A DNA stretch of 64,000 bases from Hirudinaria manillensis (taxonomy: Eukaryota > Annelida > Clitellata > Hirudinida > Hirudinidae): positions 2,959,001-3,023,000 of the forward strand of contig CM067537.1 of assembly GCA_034509925.1 (NCBI GenBank). Direction: 5' to 3'. A program made the translations under genes and the position numbers. Of the stretch, positions 36,901-56,522 are shown piece by piece (the first letter of the stretch is position 1; the number at the start of each line of letters is the position of its first letter). The notes under the pieces were generated by a model. That model was given only the letters and a program-made list of their open reading frames with translations, ran no database searches and was not told where the DNA came from.

Positions 36901-37535
36901 AATATTTACTTAAAAAAGAATTTACCTATATCTATAACTCTATATATTAACTGGGCAGGGTGAAGAATTACTTTCACAGGAGTATCCTCCATCCAACAAC
37001 CCAAGTGATGATGATAATGATGATGATGCACTGAATGAAAGAAAGGATGCAAAAGAAGATGATGATGATGATGACAATGAACATGGACTCGTGGAGGTAA
37101 CTTGTTTGTATCTTGTTATCTTTGGGGAGGTCTCAGTTGTTTGTAGGACATGTCATATTGTAATGTATCGGAATAATATGATGGAATTGATTGATTGGAT
37201 GAATGAATGAATGAGTAAACGATTGAATTACTGATTTATAATCGGAATATTTATTTATTTATTTTTAAGTGTAGACTTCCCAGATATGTTGATATTATTT
37301 TTTTTAATTTATTTATTTATTAATTCAAGCCAACAATGAGAGCATATTTTAAGCAATTTATGATATTTAAGAAAGCTTCAGCTGACATGATTAATATTTA
37401 TGCATTCATTTATATTCATGTTCGATAATTCGACCAATCAAATTTCAGTACAACAACGGACAGGGCGGAGCTTCTCCCGAGGAGATGGATTTGTGCTATG
37501 ATTCTGATGACGATAATGCCAGAAAGATGTTTTAA
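19506..37535 (+). CDS. FANCD2: Fanconi anaemia group D2 protein
   Basis: FANCD2 pairs with FANCI, is monoubiquitinated by the Fanconi core complex, and clamps on DNA to start interstrand-crosslink repair. My model has 43 exons, all in phase, for 1463 residues (human about 1451): 19506-19551, 19673-19786, 20051-20118, 20415-20467, 20615-20671, 21120-21180, 21525-21574, 21795-21867, 22340-22464, 22657-22744, 22978-23082, 23405-23481, 23672-23774, 24149-24325, 24781-24915, 25201-25332, 25732-25836, 26078-26127, 26679-26738, 26999-27200, 27520-27608, 28143-28277, 28604-28701, 28959-29080, 29342-29450, 29716-29833, 30161-30254, 30581-30726, 30873-30945, 31317-31436, 31770-31901, 32191-32309, 32701-32796, 33246-33373, 33675-33762, 34145-34261, 34610-34703, 35246-35317, 35709-35747, 36149-36298, 36498-36644, 36959-37096, 37449-37535. 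Landmarks: [62 protein letters not shown] and an acidic C-terminus. The residue at the ubiquitination site is Asn488, not Lys. Exon 1 could end at 19545 instead; exons 1, 7, 23, 28 and 33 are the least certain. Confidence 0.93.
21000..21090 (+). repeat. ATT microsatellite, FANCD2 intron
   Basis: About 90 bases of ATT repeats with a few ATC units lie just before exon 6. Confidence 0.9.
22088..22357 (+). repeat. Three tandem units carrying copies of the exon 9 acceptor
   Basis: Units start at 22088, 22188 and 22267, each with TTGCTC followed by CATTAACATAATTTATTTGA (the shared core). The third unit includes the true acceptor and first 18 bases of FANCD2 exon 9 (GACATCGTGGTGGCATTG at 22340-22357). 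The first unit has the matching AAAG|GACGTCATGGTGGCATAG at 22167-22187, and the second GACATCATGAGGGCATAG without the AAAG. Confidence 0.8.
22756..22912 (+). repeat. GAT/GGT-rich microsatellite, FANCD2 intron 10
   Basis: An impure GAT/GGT array. It creates artificial ORFs rich in Met, Asp or Gly on both strands; none is a gene. Confidence 0.9.
25114..25156 (+). repeat. ATT microsatellite
   Basis: About 14 ATT units, in the intron before exon 16 of FANCD2. Confidence 0.9.
25321..25764 (+). other. FANCD2: FANCD2 monoubiquitination-site junction (Asn in place of Lys)
   Basis: Exon 16 ends GCC TTC ATC AAC at 25332, with donor GTGAGT. Exon 17 starts GGA ATT CTC at 25732 after acceptor ttgcag. 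The joined protein reads [13 protein letters not shown]. Human FANCD2 reads [13 protein letters not shown], with Lys561 as the ubiquitin acceptor. Both splice sites are strong and no other phase-keeping GT or AG is nearby. The nearest lysines are the pair in QVKKLY, 13-14 residues downstream. Confidence 0.8.
27480..27521 (+). other. Palindrome covering FANCD2 exon 21 acceptor
   Basis: CCCTTTG (27480-27486) pairs with CAAAGGG (27515-27521) around a perfect 26-base palindrome of TTAA repeats. The only break is G27487 against T27514, which would be a G-U pair in RNA. The acceptor AG is 27518-27519. Confidence 0.8.
27890..28016 (+). repeat. Tandem repeat of about 38 bp
   Basis: Three close copies of a unit made of TTAATTAATTAATATTATAT and TATGTTAATAATATCATA, then degenerate ATT-rich sequence to about 28100. 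It lies in FANCD2 intron 21. Confidence 0.75.
29254..29336 (+). repeat. CAT/CAC microsatellite
   Basis: An impure ATC/CAC array directly before the acceptor of FANCD2 exon 25; it may serve as its pyrimidine-rich tract. Confidence 0.85.
30978..31185 (+). repeat. GGAT tetranucleotide array
   Basis: About 200 bases of GGAT with occasional GGGT, GAGT and GGAC variants, in FANCD2 intron 29. Because four is not a multiple of three, the array has no stop codon on either strand and gives long ORFs of Trp-Met-Asp-Gly or Ile-His-Pro-Ser; these are artefacts. Confidence 0.95.
32878..32925 (+). repeat. AAT-linked repeat, locus D
   Basis: An AAT run followed by GTGTCACTTATAAAGTGCC, matching the core of the dispersed repeat. 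It is in FANCD2 intron 33. Confidence 0.5.
33938..33983 (+). repeat. AAT microsatellite
   Basis: About 15 AAT units in FANCD2 intron 35. Confidence 0.9.
34738..35000 (+). repeat. Tandem repeat of 74-77 bp
   Basis: CTTAACTTATTAACTAA recurs at 34738, 34812, 34886 and 34963, so the period is 74, 74 and 77 bases. It fills much of FANCD2 intron 37. Confidence 0.85.
36746..36923 (+). repeat. Foldback element in FANCD2 intron 41
   Basis: A left arm of about 54 bases (AAATTCTTTTTTAAGTAAAT and onward) is the reverse complement of the right arm ending at 36923, with about four mismatches. Inner arms AACATCTTT and AAAGATGTT extend the palindrome toward the centre. It could be a MITE-like element or a simple inverted duplication. 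I see no clear target-site duplication. Confidence 0.75.
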
Positions 37536-37627
37536 TCTTTGTTTAATTTTTGGACGCATCTCAGGTATTCTCTCGGAGGTCAAAGTTCACATCAAAACTG
37601 CATGGCATGCTTCGTTTGTTACACTTG

Positions 37628-37633
37628 AATAAA
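37628..37633 (+). promoter_or_regulatory. Poly(A) signal of FANCD2
   Basis: AATAAA, 93 bases after the FANCD2 stop codon. Confidence 0.65.
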
Positions 37634-38290
37634 AATGAGCGACAGTATGAGTCATTATGAAACTGTCCCTATTGTCCTGTCCCTTGTACTGGTTGAACTG
37701 GGAGTAATGTCTGAAGAGTGTTTCCAGTTTTTTTGGCGACATGGGAGCAACTTGACTTACTTTTGAGCAACAAGTCCTTTAGTGAGGATTAGGATGTTGC
37801 TTGCCAATGAGTTGCTAGTGTAGATACAACACTAGGATAGGTTTTACCAGCCTTGTTTGTTGTTGGAGGAGTATTTGAAGTCCGGTTCTGAGAATAATTT
37901 TTAATTTCATAAAACTTTTGCTGGAACATTTGTGGGTCAACAATGCTGTCCAAAATGCAATTTGCATCATCGGAATGACTTGCAGCTCGTTTCTCAGCTT
38001 CGTGATTTCAAACAAAATTTACTTTATTTCATGAGGACATTTTAAGAATCCTTGAAACAAGAACAAAGAGTTCATTGAAGTTTATTATCGAAAGTGGAAA
38101 GTTCACGAGTGACTTAAAAATATAGGAGGTTTGATTTTAACATTCGGAAGGCTTGCATGCTCGAATGTTGTCTTCAACTCTCTGCGCCTAAGAAACACTG
38201 CACGACACGTAACTACGGTCCGACTTTAGACAGCTCGTAAGAGTAGTTAACAGGTCGTTGATTAAAAATAACAGGCAAGGATAGACATTT

Positions 38291-38346
38291 GGAATGTAGG
38301 TCACGCAGTCCTAAATTCCAATGTAGGTCGTGCAGTCCTACATTCC
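38291..38346 (+). repeat. 27-bp tandem pair forming a hairpin
   Basis: Units at 38293-38319 and 38320-38346 differ at three or four positions. GGAATGTAGG at the left end and CCTACATTCC at the right end are reverse complements, so the pair can fold. Confidence 0.75.
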
Positions 38347-39346
38347 AAGTGTTTGGTCCCATGCTCGTTAGCTGGATTCGATTGATGATTAAAAGTCTAC
38401 GTCTGTCCAAGAACGAGTGAAGAGGACCAGGAAAGAAAAAAAAAGAGACGATTAGGTGAGCATGCAAGACGAGAAACTGGAAAGCATTCTTCAGATGAGA
38501 AATGATTTTGGATCTGCAGTACAACATTCACTTGAAGATTCATTACCAGATAAAGTGGCTGGAATAAAAAGATGTCAGACAGATCGTTTTAAACTGCTAC
38601 GAAGGGAATAAAAAGAGTATTTTGTACGGCAGTTTGCTGAACTTTGAGAACGGAAAATAAATAAATAACTACTACCACGTGAACGTAAAGTACTGGCTTG
38701 AAGCAGCTGGACAGTGATTTATAGAGAAACGTTATTTACAATTTAAATTTCTATAAAGGCAGACGAACGAAAGTCCACCTTCCCACGAAGCACGAACAAA
38801 TCGAACCCGTATCGCGCCGAAGCCTCGTCGCGCGGCACGAACTTAATGCCCGGACTGCACGGAATTCAAGACAAACTCACGTCACGACACTGGCAAGGAT
38901 GCTACAATCTCGGACGCCTAGGACGACTAAAAAAGATTCTACCGTCTTTCAAATAGTTCGAAGAGAAAGACCGAAACCACTAACTCCGAGCTGAGAGAGA
39001 CTTAACGAGTACGTAGCCAATCGACGACGAAAATATAGTACAATTCTTAACTACATCGACGATACTTGCTAGTAAACAGACGGGCCGTGCATAATCCAAA
39101 CGTTGCTGCATGGGTGAACACAAGATCCACGTATGAAAGTTGATCAGGTACAAACGACGGCGAAACTCCAGAATGGAAAAATCAAAAAGCATTTCGGAAA
39201 CAACAACAAAAGAAGACATTGAAAGGTGAATGATAATGCAGCGGAACCAAGGACGAGACGAAACATAAAATTACAAAAATATGACGATTCAGACAACAAC
39301 AACAAAGAAGGAAAGAGCGTAGCGAAGGAGAAGTTAGGAGGACTCC

Positions 39347-49239
<9,893 letters not shown>

Positions 49240-50443
49240 TACAAACAAAACGCCGACATAAGAGATCCGAGCTACTTTCACAATCGAGTTGATGGGATTA
49301 GTTGGAGAGATAATTAGTAAAAATTATTTAATCGTATTTAATTTCATTTAATTTTTAGTATTTCAGCATTCAGACAATCAGACTAACAATCCTTTGAATA
49401 TAAATTTATCGCTTGAAAGAATAGAAAAGCGTTTGACATCAGCATTTATAAACTCCTCAAGATCTTAAGGAAGATAATACATTTATAATATGCTAGCATT
49501 TGGTCTTTGCTTTATCAACATTTTGTTATAGTTTGCCAAGGATTTATTCCAGATATTCTTCACGATTTATAAAGTTATGTGTAGATATATATGAACTGTC
49601 GTACTTAAATGTTTGAAGCATTCCACTCATTAAACAGTAGGCTAGAGAAATTATTAATTTTATTAAAGTAAGGAATTGATAAAGAATACACATCAATGAA
49701 TAAATCACTCAGCTGAGCATAAAAAAGAAAGTTCAATAGAATCACTGGTTGCTATAGCTGTTTTGTACTTTCATTTCTTTTCGGAACTGCTCAAAATTAT
49801 ATTTAGTTCATTTATTCATTAGCATCATGTTCATAGTATACTAGCACTTACATCATCCACTTGGCAAACTTAGATTATATAGCGCTTCTTATAGAGTGTT
49901 TCGCTATTTTACAGATAGAAACTAAGTACTAAATGCTCAATGATAGTCAGAATATGTATTTTTTTAAATATTCGTTAGTTTTTTGTATTATTCCCTCTTT
50001 CATATTATATATTTACTTTATATTGGTAAGACAAGCGATTATTGTGCTACCCTTATTTTGTAATTAATTTCGTTAAAATACGCCATTCGACCGCTTAAAG
50101 CGAACATTTTCCAGCATTATCTTTCACATTGTCCTCTAAAGTCGCTTTTTGCATTCAAACAATTATTTCTGCACTAAGTTTAAACTGCTAAATGCATCTA
50201 CATGCTGATTATTTGTGAAGGTGTTTTAAAGCCATTACATTTTGTGTGTTTTAGATATTAAAGATGAACTTAATGCGAACTAAAACAAATTTGAAATAAT
50301 ATAAATAACTTTTATTCATATTGTTAACGACTTCATTACTTTATATATATATATATATTGCCTGACCAGGGAGTTTCAGATAAAGACATTTAAACGAAAC
50401 CCAGAAGCGTCCCGATTTTTTGCAATTACCCTTTTTGAAAAAT
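49240..50443. other. Divergent intergenic region
   Basis: Upstream of CTNNAL1 (minus) and of the lectin gene (plus), so it should hold both promoters. A short TA run at 50341-50360 is the only repeat. No other signal is seen. Confidence 0.5.
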
Positions 50444-51243
50444 ATGAAAATCACAATCTATGTCGCTGCTAGTTTTATAGAGGCGATGATTACCATTGCC
50501 ATTTTCTGTTGCGATCAAAACTCAGCGACATTTTTAATTCGGCGACAAAAGGGGACATATTCAGAGGTCAATCTGTGCAAAACTGGGGCAGGAATCATCG
50601 TGGATAAAGCAAGATCTTCCGTGGAATGCTTCACAAAATGTCTGATTCTGCTGACGAAAACCTGCACGAGTATAAAGTTTTTGCCCAGCAAGCAACTCTG
50701 CAATGTCTACGGCGAAGGATTTAACTACGATTATTCCGTGTCGAGAAGCGATTCTTGCTTGGGTTACCAGTTGTATGGAGGCCTTAATGGAGGTTTGATG
50801 TTCTTCAAATTGTTTTGCCTGAAATAATTATGGAGAAAATGCCTTGATCGAAAATATACAAATGCTTCATTTCAATGTTTAGTTAAGTAAATATTACACT
50901 AAATAGGAAAATAAATATTATATTAAATAGGACAATAAATATTACATAATATGGGTAAATAAATATTATACTTTGTAGAATAATAAATATTATTATATTA
51001 TGTATTCTCAAGTGAATAATTATCATTATCAGAATTATGAAAATTTGCTGATGGTCTTTCTGGGATGGGTCGAGGGTTATTGGAATGCTACTGACTTAAA
51101 TATTTCTTTATATTTTCAATTTTTAAAAAATATCAAGTGATAAAATGACTTAAAGAATTAAATAGGTCACTTGTATGAGGTCATTTTACACGATTTTATA
51201 ATAATAATAATAATAGTAATAATTGTATTGTAGTAATATTAAT

Positions 51244-51285
<42 letters not shown>

Positions 51286-51925
51286 CATCATCATCAATAA
51301 CGCTTGTCAGTTCCTTTTTCCTATCAGGATAAAATTGCACGCTCTAAAAATCAGATAAAGAAATGTAAACGTAATGTAAATTTACAGGATGTCCAAAAGG
51401 CTTTACATACATAGTGGAAGGGAATTTGTGTTGGCATTTGAAAATCGGAGCTTTTGATTGGACCACTGCTCGTACAGTTTGTAACAGTTTGCATCCAAAA
51501 TCCCATCCAATTATTATGGACACGATTAGGTCCTCCAACGTATCGACTCAATATTTCAAAATTTCAGGTAGTTCAAGGGAAATAAATCACAACTTTCTCT
51601 TAATTTAAGAATTGATGATCTTATTTTAAAAAAATTCTAAACATTTCAAGGATACCTGCGCTGTCGAAATAGCATCGCTACGACCCAGTTTTGCTTTTGG
51701 ACAGCCGGACAAAGCATTTATATTAATAATGTACGACAGCCATTTCGGTGGATGCCTTTTCCCGGCACGGCCAGGCCGTTGGGTCCAAACGTACCGTGGC
51801 AGAAAGACGAACCGAACTCTTTGGACAATGGAAATCTCAACTGCATTCAAAACTACATGGGTTTGGGTTTGGACGATTACTTGTGTAGCACTCAGTTCTG
51901 CGTTCTCTGCGAAATAAACTTGTAA
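50444..51925 (+). CDS. Secreted PAN-like and C-type lectin domain protein
   Basis: Three exons, 50444-50792, 51388-51567 and 51651-51925, in phase, for 267 residues. Residues 1 to about 24 are hydrophobic (MKITIYVAASF onward) and act as signal peptide or anchor. Next comes a Cys-rich module of about 80 residues resembling a PAN/apple fold (Cys in NLCKT, VECFTKC, KTCTS, LCNVY, DSCLGY). Exons 2-3 make a C-type lectin fold: GCPKGFTYIVEGNLCW, WTTARTVCNSL, QFCFWTAG, WQKDEPNS and CVLCEINL at the end. EPN is the mannose-type calcium motif, but the second calcium motif (normally WND) reads LDDYLCS, so sugar binding is uncertain. Likely extracellular, perhaps in recognition of microbes or matrix. The plus-strand ATG at 50444 is the first in frame. 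Confidence 0.8.
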
Positions 51926-54900
51926 GAAACAGTGGAACGATGCAACAGATGCATCGTTGGAATGTCATATTTCATTTTAATGCATACATTTTGAAATTTA
52001 TTTTTAACGCACCTTGAATTCATCACTATTTGCAAACTTCTGGTATGGTTTTAGTTGACATTGCAGTTGTTTTAGTAAATTGTAGGAGATAAACTTTAAC
52101 CAGTAGAAGTTCTCTGTACTTGTCATGATTCGTAATATCTTGATTGCTTTTCAATCTTTTCAAACTTGTCCTTAAAAATCTAATTATTTTATTGCTGTAC
52201 TGTTCTTACATGCTACTCTCCAGAATATAATCGCCTTCAAAATATTTTGGAAAGATTTGCTGTTGTACTGATGTCGAATTTCTTATTGAAAATTGGTCTA
52301 TAAATCGTATTTTCTCATCTCTCACATTTGTTCCTTTTACATTCTCGAAAATAAACAAACAAAAAAAAAACAGATACAAATTTTTAATACAATAAAATTT
52401 GAGTTCTGTATCAGTGAGATGCCACATTCCGTGGCAACCATAAGTTGTCGCATCTTGTGATGACTGGTGCTATAATGCGAGCATATCCGTGCTGGAACTC
52501 TGTTTCTATTTTCATGGATTCAGAAAAACAAACTGTCAGTGTTTGATAAAACAATGTTAAAGAACCAATTGAAAAACAATGTTTTCAATGTTTCCAAGTT
52601 TATCCCAAGACACATCGATGTATTTATCAACTCTTAAGAAAAATGCTGACAACTCAATCTTTCATATAAATGATTTCATGGATCTCCAAAGGACGCATTA
52701 ATGTTTTTTTTTGGCTGATTAAGTTTTAGATTTTGTTGCTTGCAGCACTGTGAACCCCAAGAGCCTAAATATGCAAGCGAGTAGCAAAGCAGTAGTTATC
52801 TTCGAAAAAAAATATATTTTACGAAATTTATTAGTTAAAAAGTAATTAATTCTATAGTTTATTATGTATTTTTTTATGTGAATCAATTCAATTCACTTCG
52901 ATTCAAATCAAGTCTAGGAACTAGCAATGCTTACAATAACAACAACACTGATATTAAATGGTTAATCGGTGATCATCAAAACCAGGATTTTCCTGAGTGA
53001 AAGTCTATAAAAGGAATTACAATTAAATTCATTTTTGCTTGAATTTCGGTTGCAATTAAAAATGGAGTAGGAAGACAAGAATTTGACCAAGGCTTCCGAA
53101 GAAAAAGGTATCATTTATGGTTGATTGTTAATCATTTTACTTACGATTTATTTGCAAAATAACAATTGTGATTCGAACTTTTAATTTCATAGAAAGAGAG
53201 GCCCCACATTAACTGCTCCATTAAATTAACATTAAACTGAAATATTTTTTCTCAGAAACATCGCACAAATCATATTAGATTTGAGATTGTTATTATTAAC
53301 AGTAACAGTAATAAAATCAATATAAATCAAAACAAACAATATAAATTTATATTCAGAAATAAAGCAAAGCTCTCAGAGCAATATCCTTTGAAGTTTAACT
53401 GCACAACTACATACCTCAACTTATATCAACTTTAAATTATTTGTAAATACCTACACGCTACCATGAAAAGTGAAATAAATGCCTAATGTCTATTCCATTT
53501 TAAACGCTATCGGTTTTGAAATCGCCGCATCGTGATTTACAATGTAAAAACAACATTCAGCGCGAGGCTTACCGTTTTAGGATCAAATAAAGTGGTATTT
53601 ACAAATCATTTGTTACTTTAATCAACTTTTCAGTGTTGCCATCGGAAGACAAAAAAGAACCTGATTCCAAGTTGGTAGTTCAAGATTGTAAAATGTAGAA
53701 TTAATATGTTAATAATTAATCATAAGAAAATAATATCATAATTAAAGTTGTTATTATTATTGTTGTTAACAACTTATTATTATTACTATTATTGTTATTA
53801 TTATTATCATTATTATTATTACCAATATTCTTATTATATAATACATCTATATTATTTTTAGCAAGGTTATTTAAATTGTGCTATAGCACTTGATAGGACA
53901 TTATTTATAATTATTGGAATTTTTTATGTAAATTTTCGCTTACCTTTTCTCGTAAATGCAACAGATTAATACTTTAAATTTGAATTTATTATTATAAGGT
54001 TTAGTTATGAAGCTCTAAGTTTAGTTATCTAGTTATTATTTTTTTTTCCTTTATTAGCCCTGCCAAAACTCGCAAAAAAAAACATCAGTTCATAATCCGA
54101 TACAATAATTTTAGGTCCGCAAATGGGTCTGGGAATTCCCGCCATTCCATCGAAAAAAAGGACTTTCAAGTCGTTCTTGAGAGTCAATGTACATTCATAA
54201 ATGTCATTCAGTTCAGCTCTTGCCTCTTCTCAAACGTAAAGTTCGAACCAACAATTTTCCTTGGGACTGAATGTCTTCCATATTTCAACCAAAAACCAAC
54301 AAATTGAGCAAACTAAGTGGAAGTCTTTTGCAAACTGTGAAGTTCTATCAACCAAATGATTAAACAAATCAGAGAAACTGTTGTATCCAATTCAGAGCTT
54401 TATTTTCCCCTTTTCTTAAAAAGTTATTCTCACCAACCGCCAAAAGGTTGGTAGGAATTACAAAATGACCAAAAGCAAAAAATCGTTAGTGTATGCAAAA
54501 ACGAGCAAACAAAATTTTTTCCATACCGGTCAACAGCTCGAGCCAGTTTACTTTTTATTGTTATTACTATTATTATTACATTAATTTATTATCATATCAG
54601 TTATAGTTTACCCTAATGCTGTAACTTGTACTAAACTATGGAACTGTGATATTCAGGAAAGGAGACAAGGAATCAAAGGAGGAAAATGTAAAGCAGGTAA
54701 TTGTGCATAATATGCTAATTAATATTTAAATTTATGCGCATTTTAGATTATATTCTCTGTTTACGACATTTTACAATATTTCATAATGTACAATTAGAAG
54801 CTAAACCTGGAGTAATTATTATTAAAAACTCCTATTTTCAGATGACTTTTTCTGTCAGCACGTTAGCAAATTCCTAAGTGATTGTAATTTCTATTTAAGC

Positions 54901-56522
54901 AATCAGTACATGTATTAACATGCTTAACTTAACGTATCATTATGTGTAGCTCTGATGCTATTATCCTTATAAATAAACATATCTTGCTGCAACTTTCAAC
55001 AATTCATCTGTAGATATTGATTTATTAACTTAGATTATTGTTATTTGATCAAAACCGTAAATTACCATTGAAATTTAAATTTAAAATAAAATAATGGCGT
55101 CAAATTGTTCCTATCGTTCTGCGGAGTCCCTCCAAATAAATGTGCACGACCTGCAGCCATCTGTCCATGTTTACCCAAGGCGAACGTTAAATCATTTGAT
55201 CGAACATCGCATATCATCAGCAAAAATTTGCAAATATACATTCAGCATAAGACATTTTTCATTAGAGGACCAATAGTTAACAATTCAACTTTGGTGAATT
55301 CTTTAGCAACAGAGCTTCGCTTTCTTTAACTTTATGCATATTTACATGATGAATTGTTATTACATTTAAAATGCTAAAAGATAACTTCAAACGTCAATTT
55401 AAAATTTATCTCTTTCTTCGAAGGCTAGGGATGCAATTCCAGCTTTATCCGCTCAGTACCCTGCTTAACATGTGGAAAGTGGAACAGGGTCTTTTCGGGC
55501 CATACCAAGAATCATGACTTATTGCTTAACAATGTTGCTTTCTGACAACATATTATTCAAGTTTAGAGAGTTGTCATCAATCATATTCACTACCGTTGGC
55601 GTCATTAATTTATAATTTAATTTATGTTAATCAAATCATTTCCAAAATTATCCGAAATTCCAGCTTTATTTTTCTTCGTAATATTCATCGTTTAAATGTT
55701 TTTTTTTAAATATTGGATAAAAATTCATTGCCTCTCGTTTCACGAAAATATACGCTTATGAATAAAAGTCTTTTAGACTCCATTAATTGCATGAAAATTA
55801 CATTTTATTGTTGTTGTTATTGTGATGTTACTTTGAATTTTTGTAATCAGATGCTTATTTTAGCTTTAGAAATAAACACCAACGTCGTAATGATTCAATT
55901 AAGCTGTTTTACTATTTGTTATTGGTGAATATAATAATAATAATAATATTATATAATATTATATATAATAATAATAATATTATTAATACTTATATTAAAT
56001 ACTTAATGGATATGATGCTTGAAAAGATTGAAAGAACTTATTTATCATTTATTTCAGTTTTAAAAATTCAAATGCCTTCAAATGTCCAAGGTCTTGAAAG
56101 TAAGATTAAAGAAAGTAAGTAAAAAAGTTTTTATTTTGGTTACATTCAGCTGGGAATTCAGTGACTAATGCATTTCAACGAGTCGCAGTTAGCATATTGC
56201 AACAAAGACGTGAACCTTTAATAGTAGCTTTTACTATTAGCAGCTATTATTACTGTCGCTTTATTATTACGCAATCGATTTGATGATAATAATTTTAATA
56301 ATTGCTCTTAATGGTTTGCAATTATACGGACTGGATCTTTGTTTTAATAATAACAACAATTATTATTATTATTATTATTATTTATGCAATTTGTTTTTAT
56401 ATTCTAGTTATTGTCACATGAAAGAAACAACCACGTATTTTCCAGAAGTTACGTTTATAAAGCAAACATTGGTTTAAATTTGAGATTGTTTCGAAGAATT
56501 ATAATCTTTCGCTGGAGTGGAG
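51926..56522. other. Gene-poor AT-rich region
   Basis: No gene can be supported. Weak exon-like pieces on the plus strand: 53062-53107 and 53634-53698 join in phase into a short Lys/Glu-rich frame but with TAG as the third codon, and 54659-54694 (KGDKESKEENVKQ) and about 56063-56110 are flanked by plausible splice sites. ATT runs occur at 53740-53820 and 55926-55985. The open frames at 55094-55329 match no family I know. Confidence 0.4.

Larger units (their letters stand above)
37536..39346. other. Intergenic between converging FANCD2 and CTNNAL1
   Basis: It holds the 3' UTRs of both genes. A 27-bp tandem pair that can also fold as a hairpin lies at 38291-38346. AATAAA on the minus strand at 38033-38038 and 38081-38086 might end CTNNAL1, which would imply a 3' UTR of about 1.3 kb. 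The minus ORF at 38213-38527 spans the tandem pair and has no recognisable domain. Confidence 0.5.

Noticed and set aside
55094..55329. Two overlapping plus ORFs of 60 and 74 residues
   Set aside because: No family resemblance, no splice context, and AT-rich surroundings.
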